Assembly (NCBI GenBank): GCA_029204045.2
Contig: CM055063.1
Coordinates: forward strand, 29,808,810-29,872,809
Source: Tillandsia leiboldiana
Taxonomy: Eukaryota; Streptophyta; Magnoliopsida; Poales; Bromeliaceae
Length of the DNA: 64,000 bases
Direction: 5' to 3'
The notes beneath the pieces are model-generated. The model ran no database searches and had not been told where the DNA came from. It saw nothing but the letters and a program-made list of their open reading frames with translations. The position numbers and the translations under genes are program-made. This document shows positions 41,941-54,403 of this stretch, piece after piece; position 1 is the stretch's first letter, and each line of letters begins with the position of its first letter.

Positions 41941-43570
41941 AACTAAGGTGAAATCACATACGGGATCCCGCGGGCAACAGAGATATCCCTGAGTCCCGGT
42001 GCCGCCGTAAGCACCTCTCACCCTGTCGCTAAAACCAGAGTGCTCTAACAACCCCAACGAGCATGCCTCCAATTGCCCGCCTTGCCGAAGATCAAAGTCC
42101 TCTCTTGCCGCAGTCGAACATCCTGTGGCACAGTGCCCAACAATCTCAAGCATAAGGTCAAAACACCTAATTGCTATAATTTCCAATAATTCTGCCGGTA
42201 TCTCGCGGTCTCGGCCGCACTGGACATGATCCAAAAGCCTCCTCCACGTGGACAACAACAACAGGAACCTGTACCTCTAGTGCACGTGGTAACAAATCTG
42301 CCTCTAACCCATGTAAGAGTGGAACATGCTCTAACTCCGACTACCGTGGTGAAATCCCACCTGCGACACTCAATCCACTACCGTGGCGCCCTCCAACCGG
42401 GCGGCACAGATTCATCCGCTCAAAGCAAGTGGTTGTCGCTCAATCTGCCTGAAAATCAGGGCTATCACTAGGAAGCACGACCTCTGTCTCTGATCACAAT
42501 GAGGCGACGAATAAGGTCCTCCGCAGATAACAAATCCACGCTATCGATGCGCCACTCAAATAAAAATACTGATGTTGCCTCCGGGGTCCACCCGACCTCT
42601 GACATCTCGGGAACTCGTTATCCAGGAAAAGAAATTAGACATGCCCCTGCCGGCCGATCTGTCCTCCATCACCCGGCGCCAAGCGCCAAAATCCAGAACT
42701 CACCTCTGGCGGCAGATCCCTATCCAAAGGAACTGCAATGCCACGCTCCATACATAATGCCTGCTCCATCGAGGCGTCTAAATCTACAATGGAGGGACTG
42801 AATAACAGAAAGGTGCCCTGGCGCAACCCACTCCCAGTCGCATATATCCTATGCGCCTCGTCCCTCGAATCTGGAGCGCGCAGTTCAACAACTGCATACA
42901 CTCACACGCACAGGGAGGCTCTCAATTAATCACTCCATCACCACCAACCGCGACTCTGCCTCCAAGGGCTCCAAACTCAATCTTACGAGTCGGGGTGGTT
43001 CATCTGCCAAATATGGCTCAAATGGTCGATCATGTCCCACAGCTCACCAGCTGTCAACCATCCACCCTGCCTTGGTGCCTCGACACTAAACATTGGCACA
43101 GAGGGGGCTACTCAGTGCTCCGACAACTGTGTCACCAAGACCAGCTGCACACTCTGCCGCTGACAAGCCTCAGACAATCCTGTCATCTGGGTCCGGGGTT
43201 CTCTGACCTCAATCCAGGTATCCGGCCCAAAACCAACTGCTCAAGCTCAACAGCTATGACAGGATGCACACGGGTCAAAACCCAGCGTCGGGGAGACATC
43301 GCTCGCCACGACGAAACAACAAAACAGCACACAACAACACTCGACCCAATCCAGCGAAAGTCTAAAGCATGTCACCCGTTCCACAGCATTATGCTGTCTG
43401 CAGCCAACATAATCACTGAGGAGAATAAACATGCCAATCACTCCTCCCGTCCCTTGGGAGAGGTATAAAACTCAATCAGGACTCTCGCAAAAATCACGAC
43501 TCTCACAAAGTCAACCAAGGGTCAAACCATAAGCCTAAGGTTTCTAAGTCCACCATGACCTACAACCTAG
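41941..43570 (-). other. Element E interior, right half: decayed gag-region and leader
   Basis: No convincing protein domain. The final part (about 43330-43570) is clearly homologous to the G-family leader (shared CTGCAGCCAACATAATCACT). Short frames are not supported as genes. Confidence 0.5.
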
Positions 43571-43582
43571 GCTCTGATACCA
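43571..43582 (-). promoter_or_regulatory. Primer binding site of element E
   Basis: TGGTATCAGAGC on the minus strand, eight bases from the 5' LTR, the same spacing as in the G family. Confidence 0.92.
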
Positions 43583-43590
43583 CTCTAATC

Positions 43591-46500
43591 TGTCACGCCC
43601 CGGGGTCGAAACTGCGACCCGGGCCCGCCAAACAGATCCGCCGCCTATGCCAACCTGCATAGGCGAAGCGTCCTACCTGCAAGAGAGTACTATAACTAAA
43701 CAGATATCAGAGCTATAAATAAATAATCTGCTGTAACTAAAATCAATCACTGTACAACTGGAAAATAAAACAACACTGTCTGCCTCCCAAAATAATAATA
43801 ATACAATATCCTCAAGTACAAGCTCTAAACCCAACCGGGAGGTAACTCCAATATATACAACAGTGTACAGTCTCACAATACAAAAATATCCTCACTAGAA
43901 GTCTCTCAAAAGAGGAAAAAGAAACAACTAATCTACTGATGATCTCCTCTGAAGGGTACCGCTACTCTCCAACGACGGGTAGGGATCTAGCTCGCGACTC
44001 CCTCGCCACGATCAACAACCACAGAGTCGGCAACACCTGCTAAGACTCTGCAAAACAAAGGAGAGGAGAGAAAAAAAGGGGGAAACCCCCAAAGGGTGTG
44101 AGAACTACTCCAAAAAGGGAGTTCTCAGTGGGTACCACCGCCAGACCCGACGGTCTGCCCACCAAGTCCTCAAGAGACAACAACTAACCCAAGTCACAAG
44201 ACTGAAATGAGTAAGTTGGAGACTATCAACAGCTACCCTGCCCCTAACTAAAGGCAAAAAGGGGGAGAACCAAACAGTGGTATGCAACCACTAGCACATG
44301 AAGTGCACCAACGACCCAATCGAGCTGACTGCCACATCTGGTCCAGTCAAACCTGCGCCCACCTACAACCACCTCCCGCTGACGGGCAGGAATTACGTAG
44401 GGTGTCCAAACGGACTAACTCGCTATCGAGTAGAGGATCATGCAGGCTATGGTCAAAATCCACGCTCTCTCTCAGAACGGATAGAATCATGATGCTCAAC
44501 CTCTCACACAGCGGTCAAAGTACTCGCAACAACACGGGACCACCGTCAACCAGACGGCTCTCAACAAAACAAGCACTGATCTAAACTCAACTACCAGTCT
44601 GCACTCGGCCCCCAGGCACGAGTGTAACAATAAAAGTATTTGACCAAAATAAACTCAATCGAATGAACCGGTATAAAACCCGGTACTGCCTGCTCTGTCA
44701 CCAATCTCTCGAACTCAGTATATCCACTGTCCAAATGACCGGAACCCAACACGGTCTGACCGGCACCCGACACGGTCTGACCGGAACCCAACACGGTCTG
44801 ACCGGAACCCAACACGGTCTGAAGCCTACTCCGGAGCGGCACTCGAGGGGAGCTACCCACACGAGTAAAGCATCTCTGTCATCAACAGCACAAGTCACAA
44901 GTATCCCAGTCACAAGTATCTCTGTATAGCAGGACTTGATCACAATCTGATCAAAGTGGGAAAACTCAACCACTAAAGGAAGACCCGACCACAGTCGGAT
45001 GCAACTAAACGATAAGTGGGAAACTCCATCCACTAAGTAAAACTGATACCCAATCAGGTGCATAGAGAAACATCCGGTCAACCGCCCAATATCCGCGGTT
45101 GCCGCAAAGCCCCACAACTAAGCTAACCTGTCCCAGGCACAAAGTCCCGACTACACTACCCAGACCCCTGCTCGAACCCGAGCAACACTGACCACCTGAC
45201 TAGCAAGAAGGAGAAAGGAAAAGCATGGTTTCTCCTAAGCAAAGTTCCAATAAGTAGTGCAGCAGTAAAAGATGGCCTAACTACATGACCATACAAGCAT
45301 GCAAATGTCCTCAAGGAAATAAAGGGGGGTAAAGCATAATAAGAGTTCCTTTAGGAATAAACAACATGCCGGAATCCCAAAACTAGACCTGTCCACAATC
45401 CAGGGTCCATCAACAGAATGATTATAATAACTCCTCAGAGTACAAATCCGCACATAGCTACGAAACCCTGTCCCAAAGCATAAACCAACCACATGAAAGG
45501 CTATGTGCTAACATGGCATGTTACATAATCTCATAGGGTAACATTATCCTAGGTAAGCTTACACTAGTCATCACATAGATGTCCAAGTCATGCAAGTTCT
45601 CAGTATACCTCATAAATACTATTCTTGCAATCATTATACAAATATCATTATCAAGCTTACCTGCTTACCAACATAAACCATGTACCCTAAACATGCATGC
45701 ATCAGTCATAGAGGGGTGACATCCCCACAAGTGCACTTATATTTGCCACAGCATATTCATTGCCTTAAACAATTACTGATAATAAGCTTACCCACCTGAA
45801 GCGCTTAAACCAAGGCAAACCTGAAGTCGGTGAAGTGGGTAGACGCCCACGGTCCAAAATCTGCCAACATAACACCCTCGGTACAAGTCGCGCAAACCTT
45901 GGCTCCAAACAACTGAAAACACCCCTGGGTACAACAATAAGGCTCAACATTACACTTTTATTCCAAAATTAACCAAGTATACATAATCTGAAAATCAGTC
46001 CCAAAGCCGTGCTTATTTCACCTGCTGCAAGTGCCCAGAAAAATCCAATAAAAATACCACAGTAATCCTCGCGTCGATACCTTCGAAATGAGTACCTGCA
46101 CGTCCAATTCCGAGCTTCCTACACTGAGAAACAATTCTGACAAGGGAACCACCCCGAATTAAACTACTCTTAAAAACTGTAGCAATAACTACTGTTCACA
46201 GATATTCTTCACCTTCAAGAAATATTCAGAAAATTCCAAGAAAATTTGGGCATATTCCTCGTGACGTGTAGATGCAAATCGCCTCTTGAATCGCCCCAAT
46301 CCGATGCCTGTGCGCGAAGATATCGCCAAAATACCACACCGCTGTCCCAAAACTCCGCCCCAGAAAATGAGGTCACAAGATGATCCGAAAAACCCATGAA
46401 AAGCTCGGAATGGGAAAAACCAGTAAACATGGGAAACATAGCCCTACCTGTCGTGAAGCCAACGGCGTAAGAATCGCCTCATTCGGAGGTCGGAGTAAGC

Positions 46501-47698
46501 CGGGGGAGTCCTCGTACCGAAATGCGACGAAGAAGAACACAAACGAACGAGCGTCGCGCCGCGCCGTAAAAATGGTAACCTTGGGATGCGTGCCGCCGAA
46601 AAATCTGGAAATCTGCAGATGGAATCGTCACAGGGAGAAGAGCATTTCTTGTGAAGGTTGCACAGTGAAATTCTGCGCGGAGAAGAAGCTCTCTGCAAAA
46701 GAACTCGGCCTTTTATATGCAGGGAGAAACAAATCCGAAAATACCCAACCTATCCCCAATTTCCGGGCGCTCGGGATTTCGGGCGGCTACAGTGTTGGGC
46801 CCGGCCCAACACTGTGCGCGCCCGGAAGTCCCCCAGGCCTCCACGTCGCCCACAAAACAGGCTACAGCGGAACCCCCCGCTCACGCCCCGCCGCGTGGCC
46901 CACGCGGAAGCTCGACACGTGGCGGCCCACGCGCGGGAACCCCGCGTCAACGCGCCCACGTGCGCCTGCGCCCGCCGCCTGCGCCCCCTGCCGCGCACTG
47001 TTCCGAGGCTCCCGGTGCACCTCCGTGGACCCAGCCTGCATGAGCCCACCAACCAGAAGACGCCACGTGTCCCGCCGGTCCATGCACCACGCCCGCCTGC
47101 TCCGTAGACCAAGTCCACTGCACCGACCAATCCAGTAATGCCACGTGTCCAACCCCCCGGTCCACCGTGCGCCCCGCACTCTCCGTAGACCCCGCCCCGC
47201 GGACCGGCCCACTCCCGAGCCGCCACCCGTCCCGCCCCCGGTGCACGCCTGCCGCGTGGACCGGGCGGCCCGCGCCTCCGTCCGCCGCGCTGCCTGCGGC
47301 TGCTCCGCCGCTGCCGCCGCCGCCGGGAACACTGTTCCGGCATGAACAGTACCCAAAGCTCAAAAATAACAAGTGGGTAGTCCGTTTTGACCGTTTTCGC
47401 GCGGTGAATCCGAATTTGACGTCCATTTTGCCAAATTCCAACCCCAAAATTTGCCGATGGCATCCGGAAAGGTAATCCTTGGTCCAAACTTCGCACTGAG
47501 TCCATATTTAATATCCACTTCGCGCGAAACCACTTCTAACGATCCGACGGGGTCCAATGATCACCCACGTGATCCATTAAACACACTGAGCCCAACACTA
47601 ATGTCCAAATGGGGCACAAATCCCACCAACACGCCACAAAGGCCCCCGGGAGCTGTAGATGAACCAGTAATCTCGACGTGGGGATCCAGGTCCTCACA
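43591..47698 (-). repeat. Element E 5' LTR (4108 bp)
   Basis: Partner of 36074-40181 with the same length and about 28 substitutions, many of C/T or G/A type, as expected from deamination of methylated cytosine. TATA-like site at 46711-46718; 21-bp repeat at 44734-44819. Confidence 0.95.
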
Positions 47699-47703
47699 GC
47701 TTA

Positions 47704-49238
47704 TGACTGTATGTAATGCTTTGATTGGTTTTCCTTTCATATTTTTCTTAATCTTTGCATTACCTGATTTCAATGCTCTTCGTTTTTATGTTTTGTTTTT
47801 GAACAAAAGGGTTTTAACGAACAAGTGCATTGAATAAAAAGGGTTTCACTTTCAATCACTCCAATTTAATTTTATATGAATTATCAACTTTATTCTATAA
47901 TCATAATTCTTGAAGATACTTCATTATAAGAGTTTTTGATAGTTATATTCATCAAATTTTAGTAATCATGTGTGATCTTTAGATGATTAATCTATCTCGG
48001 TTGTGTGAATTCATTGTGATAAACATGAGACAACCAATAGACTAAAATTTGGGATTTAATTCTTTCACGTAAGAGATTGCATTCTTACAAGGGTAAAGAA
48101 ACAAATGAAAAAGATGTGGAAAGAGTTACATCCGAAAGGAGTGTGAAAACTACGACCACATGTTTGGAAAGAGCTGCCACCCCGGTCGTCCGGTCTGTGT
48201 GTGAAGCTACCACATGTTTTGATGCTTGAAAAATATTTACTTGAAATCTTTAGTTGAAGCATTTGGAGATTTATATGCAAAGTTCTTATATTTTGAACAA
48301 TCTCCTGGTTTGGTATAAGGTGGGATAGTTGAAAGATGCTCAAGAGCCACCCTTAGGTATTTTAGTGTTTATCTCAATTTGAAAGGGTAGAATTCAAGAT
48401 TGATGTCACTTGGAAATGTCCGTAAGTCATCTTTGTAAATCCGTTACATCTTGATAGAGTTTGGATCTCAAGATTATTTTTGATGACTTGTGTTTGATGA
48501 ATATAACATGAAAAACGGTTTATAATGTTTTACCTTTATTTTTCATGATTTTGGAGTAAATCTTTTTAATTTTTATAATTAATTGGATTGAATGACATCT
48601 ATGTGATCTCATATTATTGTCAAGCACTTAAATTGTTTTCTTGATGGAATACAAATCGGTAATTTAAATATTTCAAAATCTGGATTTGTTTCAAGAAATT
48701 ATTTGATTTTTGCTTTCGAGTACCGGTACGCAATCTGTGTTTTTGTTATATACCGGAACTGAGCTTTTATCTCTCTTTCTCTATGAACTAATGCTGTTAG
48801 TGATTTCCTTTTGTCTAGTATGTTCACTGTTTGACAATTTTTGACAAAAAAGGGGAGAAGAGAAATGGGGGAGAAGAGATCATCGAGATAGGGGGAGACG
48901 GAGATGAGATCATCGAGATAGGGGGAGATGATGAAAAAGGAGACGAAAAACAAAAAGAACCAAAAGGATGAATCAAATGTAGGATTTACATTTAATTTCT
49001 AACGACTAACGTTTGATTTTGTTTGGAGTTTTGTTTTGCAGGAATTACATCACTTTAAGACTCCAAGTCCTAAGTCATAGAGTTTGTTCTAAGACTGGTT
49101 CAATTGTAATTTTTGTTTATTGGATCTTTCACGCAAAGAAAGTCAATGTTTTGGTGATGACATTGAGTTTCGATTTTTTGGTTTAAGATGAGTGTCTTGA
49201 GCGTTTTATGTATTTTTGGGTTTTGTCACGAATTTGCC
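47704..49238 (+). other. Element D 3' non-coding region
   Basis: AT-rich and without ORFs. The conserved module with the TCGT hairpin is at about 48110-48326 (hairpin 48182-48193). Purine runs at 48844-48930 include a tandem ATCATCGAGATAGGGGGAGA unit. No accessory ORF or internal palindrome cluster, in contrast to A, B and C. Confidence 0.75.
48110..48326 (+). other. Conserved 3' non-coding module, element D
   Basis: Shares with A/B/C the words GTGTGAAAACTAC, CCACATG, GGAAAGAGCT, CGGTCGTCCG, AGCTACCACATG and TGGTATAAGGTGGGAT in the same order. The surrounding sequence does not align. The hairpin CCGG-TCGT-CCGG is at 48182-48193. Confidence 0.65.
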
Positions 49239-49250
49239 AAAGGGGGAGAT
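49239..49250 (+). promoter_or_regulatory. Polypurine tract of element D
   Basis: AAAGGGGGAGAT immediately before the 3' LTR. Confidence 0.93.
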
Positions 49251-50534
49251 TGTTACGGCTTTTTGTGTTGGCATATTTCGTGAGTTGAGTTGTTGAGTTG
49301 AGTCAGAGTCTTGAAGTGATCAAATTGTCAATCAGCAATCAAAGACTCAGAGAAGATTCAACAAGAGCTCAAGTTGACACTTAGGGTTTTGAGTTTTGAA
49401 GATTGAAGTTGAAGAATTGTGAATCATATACATCAATCTTAAGGAAAATGGATTCGGAATGATCAGGTACGTTTAACTAAATAATTTTGGTGATCCGAAT
49501 TCATTTGAGTGGTTTAGAAACACTTGGATAAGTTTTCATTGCTTAAAAATAAAAAACTGGACAAATTAGCTGTTTCAGAATTTCTGATCCTGAACCGATC
49601 CGGATCAGAATTCAGATCCGGATCAGAATTCCGATCCGGATCCCGAACCTTGTTTTTTCAGGAATTGCTGAAAAAAGATGACGATCAGGATCGCCGTAAA
49701 TCTGATCCGGATCGTCGTGCGGGAAAATTTCTGTTAAGTCAGTTTTTGATGCTTTTCTCTTTCCAAAGGTTTCTAAACTATAAATAGACACTTAGGGTTT
49801 CTCAAGAACTACCGATTAATTAATTAAACACTTGAGAGCAACCCTAGAGGCTAGGTTTTTATCGTTCTTCTTTATAGCCTCTTTTAGGTCAATTCGACGG
49901 TTCTTTCAAGAACATATCTTTTGTCGAATTGATCTAGTCTTTGCTTAGAGATTTCTTCTACGGTTTCTCAATGATAATCTAAGCAAAGGATCACCATCGA
50001 AGCTAATATTCCTATCGGCTAAGTTTGCGTCGTGGATTCGACGTAGCATCGTGGATTCGATGTGTTGAAGGCGTTTCGTGGATTCGAAACGTGTGCTCGT
50101 GGATTCGAGTGGCGTTCGTGGATTCGAACGTGTGCAGTGGACGTGCAATCGGTGGAGCGCAAGGTCCGAAGAAGTTGAAGGAGGGGTTGAGTCCGTGGAT
50201 TCGGTAATCACCTTGTTATTCTTCTTTTCTTGATGGATTGTTATTGCGTGTTCGGTGAGCGCAAGATCCGAAGAAGCTGAAGGAGGGGTTGGAGTTCGTG
50301 GAGTCGGTAATCACCTTGTTATTTTTCTATTCTTAGTGGATTGTTATTGCGTGTTGGTCCCGTGGTTTTTCTCCTGGATTGGAGTTTCCACGTATATCTC
50401 GGTGTGCTATTTTTATTTTCCGCATTGGTTTTTATTTTGCACTGAGATTGGTTTTATAAGTATTACACCTATTCACCCCCCCTCTAGTTGTTTGATAGTA
50501 CCTATTTAGATCTTTGGGGATCCAAAAACCTACA
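49251..50534 (+). repeat. Element D 3' LTR (1284 bp)
   Basis: Same length as the 5' LTR, with about 15 substitutions. Two of these fall in hairpin stems and keep pairing (C-G against T-G). TATA at 49778-49788; hairpin array at 50027-50205. Followed by the right target copy GAAGC. Confidence 0.96.
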
Positions 50535-50807
50535 GAAGCTGTCCCCGCTGTGGCTGCATCTCAAAAACTACATTCTACCAACTCGAACCATGCAGGGTGC
50601 AAAACTCTGATCTCAACGACAAGGAAAGGAAGTCATACCAGGTACCATGCGATCCGCTACCCTGGCGCCCACCAATCGGGCAGCCGAAACTCATCCTCTC
50701 GATGTGGGTGGTCGTCGCCCTGGCTGCCTCGACGTCGTGGCCTCATCTGGCTGGCGGTAAGTCGGAGGAGCTCCTTCTTCCGGAAGAGGTAGCGGGGGTG
50801 CCGTCGC
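50535..50807 (-). mobile_element. G3 internal middle piece between elements D and C
   Basis: Continues G3 after D (GAAGCTGTCCCCGCTGTGGC) and aligns with about 22790-23053 of the gag2 unit: 3' untranslated sequence and the last codons of gag. It stops at GTCGC, the target of element C. Confidence 0.88.
50803..50807. repeat. Target-site duplication of element C (left copy GTCGC)
   Basis: Repeated at 62414-62418. The uninterrupted gag2 has CTGTCGCAAGCGGC at the same place. Confidence 0.95.
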
Positions 50808-52159
50808 TGTTGGGTTATATGTAATAAGGATCTAAATAGGGGAAAAAAAACACCTAGAGGGGGGTGAATAGGTGTAAACATATAAACACTCAAAAATCGT
50901 TGCGATAAAAACTCAATGCGGAAATAAAAATAACTCGCAAGATTTTTACGTGGAAAACTCCATCACCGGAGTAAAAAACCACGGGACCGATAACACGGCA
51001 GAAATCCATTAGAATTAAAACACGTACAAGGTGATTTACCGTACACACTTACGACTCAACCTTTTCCATACGCTCCTAGAGGATCTTCTCCGCTCGCTCC
51101 GCGACGCTTCTCGAATCCACGATCTGCGCCCAACGCCGAATCCACGGCGTCCAACGTCGAATCCACGACGTCCGACCGAGTCCACGGTCTTCACCCAATA
51201 GCACCCTTCGAATCCACGAACGTGCCTCGCTCCGAATCCACGAGAGCGGTCGAACCTTGAATCCACAAGGACACGCGAATCCACGCGCCGATTTTTGGGG
51301 TAAATCGTTGTTTTTGGTGGTGATGATCCGCCGAATACTTAGATCAAAGATAGATCGGAAATACCATCTACGTATTCATTAGTTTGATTCAACTCAAGAT
51401 GTGAGTATGAAAACCTAGAATCAAACTAATCAATATAGATGAAGAAACATAGAGTATTCTCTAATGATTTCCTTTCTTCTCTATATGTGGATCTAGAGCC
51501 GTATGAAATAAGATATGAATATGACGGCTATTTTCCTTCTTTTTGGATTCACCCTAGAAAAGGAGTCATAGGGTCTATTTATAGGTTAGAAACCCTAGGA
51601 AGGAGATAAGAATCAAAAACCTACCATTTCTGGAAATTTTACGGACGGCGATCCAGATCGGATTAGCTGTGATCCGGATCGTCGTAACGAGTCAGGTAGT
51701 TCCAGAAAAACGAAGGTTCGGGATCCGGATCGAAGTGCTTGATCAGGATCGTTCACACAGTTCACCAAACATCAACGTTCGGGATCCGGATTGCGAAGCC
51801 TGATTCGGATCGTTCAAGGAAGATGGTAAACTCAGTGTTCGGGATCCGGATCAAGAGAGGCTACGATCCGGATTGAACTGGTGTATGAACGAACCACCTT
51901 CGGGATCCGGATTGAACAACCTGATCCGGATCCTGAACATGCCCCAAGTCCAGTTTTTGATTTTTATGCAATGAAAGATTCTTCCAAGTGTTTCTACACT
52001 ACAAGAAGTATTCGGATCACCAAAAATATTTAGTTAAACATACCTGATCCTTTTGAATTCTTCTTTCTTGAGATTGAGTTAAATGATCCAACTTTCTTCA
52101 TCTTCAATCTTCAAGACTTGAAACTTTCACGAAACTACGCCAACTCAAATTCCGTAACA
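50808..52159 (-). repeat. Element C 3' LTR (1352 bp)
   Basis: TG...CA ends. Palindromes at about 51645-51935, several mutated (GATCAGGATC, GATTCGGATC). TATA 51574-51584; hairpin array about 51114-51290. Confidence 0.95.
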
Positions 52160-52171
52160 ATCTCCCCCTTT
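52160..52171 (-). promoter_or_regulatory. Polypurine tract of element C
   Basis: AAAGGGGGAGAT on the minus strand beside the 3' LTR. A second purine run lies at 52724-52736, and the AT-rich sequence between 52172 and 52895 holds no ORF. Confidence 0.92.
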
Positions 52172-52895
52172 GGCGGTTTCGTGACAAAACACAGATCCAC
52201 TAAAGGAAATTCAAAAAGATATTTTTGTTGCTATCACCATACAACAAAAATTTACAATGGAGATCTAAAAATTTAAAAACATGAGATAAACTCCTAAAAC
52301 AGACTCTAGACTTAGACATCTGTACTCTCTGCACAAAGAAATCATTCTTGACAAAAAGAGATCGTTAGATACCTCAAGAATATTTAGCATTCAAAACCTA
52401 GTACAGAGATAGAGTTTATCTGATCATCATGACATTTGAGAATTCAGATATGTAAGAGAATCATAGTCAAAAACCAACATATCTTCTATGCAATCAAAAA
52501 TCAAATGTCACAAAGTGAACATCAACTTGTTAGTTATATTACATGCCCAAATAGTTAGATGAATAGTCAGTCGAGGCATGCATTCAAACAAATGAAAACC
52601 AAAAGTTGAAGTTCTACTTACCTTTTAAGTTGAGGTTATACTTACCTCGATGTTCACACATTCACATCATCATTGTTCAAGTTCGATATTCACATCATCA
52701 TTGTTCAAGTTCTCTCTAAACTCTCTCCCCCTTTTTGTCACAAACAAAGCCATAATTACAAAAATTTAAAGAGAGTCAAGAAGTTTCAAAAATTTGTTCC
52801 TAAAAGTAAGAACTAGAACTAAGAGTAAGTCCTAAAAACTGAAAAACCTGCACAAGAAAAGATTAAAAATCTAAAGTTCCTGCATAAGAGAATTG

Positions 52896-53702
52896 TTAGG
52901 CATCTGAATCTGAGTCAACCGAGGCGGAGTCTTCAGAGCTCGTGCAACCCAGCTTTTTCAAAATTCCTTTAAGCATTCCCGAAATCGTAGAACACTCTTG
53001 CTTCATCTGATGTATGTCCTTGGACATCTTTCTGAGTTCTAGAGCCATTTTATCTTGTTCTTGTTTTATGGAAGACTCTAAGTTTCCCTTTTGGTCAGTT
53101 CTTCTGGAAGTTGAAGAACGTTGTGTGACGATTGACGGAGCAGTCTGACCTTCATTCCGAGGAGATCGTCTTGGCAAAGAAGGTGAATTGTCAAGAGGTT
53201 CATTGCTTGGCACAGTCTTTTTCTTTGCTTGTTTCTTAAGTATTGAGGAAGACTTCAGTAGCTTCTTTTTCTTTAGGTAAACCTTATTTTCTTCATCAAT
53301 ACCTTGTTGTACTTCGTCAAGAAATGTGTCCCAATCTTCTTCGTCTTCTGATTCAGTGTCAATTTGAGAGATATTCCTTGGGTTCTCTTGACATGGTTCA
53401 TTTATTTCAATACCTCGAGCTCATCCAGGTCGTCGAGCAAGTCTTTTTCTTTTTAAGAAAATGGATGAAGAGGTCATTGGTGCTTTTCCTTTTTCCGCAG
53501 CAGTGAGCGGAGCCTTTTCCTTTGATGTCTCTGCATGGGCTTTCCCTTTCGATGCAACAGAGGTTTTCTGTGGCGACTCTCCAGGATGTGTTTCATCATC
53601 TGATAACTCATCCCAATTGACTTCATCCTTTTTAGCCCTCTTGGCAGTGTCTCTCGTATGTACCATAGCAGCAAGTAGGAAAACAATCGAAGTGATCACC
53701 AT
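52896..53702 (-). pseudogene. Element C 3' accessory ORF, frameshifted
   Basis: ATG at 53700-53702 gives MVITSIVFLLAAMVHT, the same hydrophobic start as in B, then an acidic and Lys-rich stretch (VNWDELSDDETH). The frame is lost at about 53421. The C-terminal part (52896-53213) is open and coil-forming, ending GCTSSEDSASVDSDSDA. The transposon-like block seen in B is absent or very short. Function unknown; the position matches the env-like ORF of Sireviruses. Confidence 0.55.
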
Positions 53703-53731
53703 TGCTATTGATTTCTTGTGAGAAGAAAATC

Positions 53732-54112
53732 CTGTGAGCAACAACTCAGGAACACGAAAAATTGTTAATTTTCAAAGATTTGAAAAATTGTACCCAAACA
53801 ATCATAATCATGTAGAGAGACTAAGAATCAAATTAGTTTTGCAAAAGGACTTTTAAAAATAGATCAATTGCACGATTTTCGAAAATCCTTATTATATCCC
53901 TAAAACCGAAATTTTAGAAATCGAAGCCTAAAAATCCGTTAATCAGGAGAATACCTAGCATACAATCAAAACTAATCTACCCAGAGTTCTTATTTCAAAA
54001 GAAATTTGATCAAAAACCATCCACAAACAAAATTGATCCAAGAAATTCATCACGTTTGAGGAGGAATAGAGAAAAACGGTGAAAAACCGAGATTTTGATC
54101 AATAAAACTTAC
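53732..54112 (-). other. Probable intron in the leader of the element C accessory ORF
   Basis: GTAAGT donor and TTGCTCACAG acceptor on the minus strand, 381 bp, one base longer than in A and B. Confidence 0.58.
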
Positions 54113-54227
54113 TTGGAGTTGAAGAACTTGAGTTTGAAAGCTTCCAAGAAGGATGAAATCTAGAGAGAGAAGCTCTGGAAACTTTGGAACAAAAGATTGG
54201 AGTAAAAGAAATCAAAACCCTTTTGTT

Positions 54228-54403
54228 CTTTATAAAACCCTAGCCGCGATCCGGATCAGACCATGCTTGCGATCCGGATCGGCTACCCGCAGTGAGAAAC
54301 TGCGTTCGGGATCCGGATCGGCAGGTCCAATCCGGATCGTCAGCCCGCAGAAGAATACCTGCGTTCGGGATCCGGATCATCTTGCCCGATCCGGATCGGC
54401 TCC
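54228..54403 (-). promoter_or_regulatory. Internal promoter-like module, element C
   Basis: Six GATCCGGATC-type palindromes, then TTTTATAAAG (54228-54237) in transcription direction. Same order and spacing as in B. Confidence 0.6.

Larger units (their letters stand above)
36074..47698 (-). mobile_element. Element E: long-LTR Ty3/gypsy element with decayed interior
   Basis: Two LTRs of exactly 4108 bp (about 28 substitutions and no indels by eye) flank 3409 bp of internal DNA. Primer site and leader lie beside the right LTR and the polypurine tract beside the left, so it reads on the minus strand. LTR ends (TGTGAGGAC...GGGGCGTGACA) and leader are related to the G family. The interior keeps only fragments of a gypsy RT. 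Young LTRs around an old, ruined interior indicate a non-autonomous element moved in trans. Confidence 0.93.
32792..50534 (+). mobile_element. Element D: gag-only Sirevirus-like copia retrotransposon
   Basis: Complete element with two 1284-bp LTRs (about 15 substitutions and no indels by eye), an iMet primer site, an intact gag, a 3' region with the conserved module and purine runs, a polypurine tract and a 5-bp target duplication. Removing element E leaves about 3.6 kb of internal DNA (34076-36073 joined to 47704-49250) with no protease, integrase or RT. The LTR is a different family from A/B/C but shares the palindromes, TATA, hairpin array and termini. It must have been copied by enzymes from another element. 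Confidence 0.93.
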
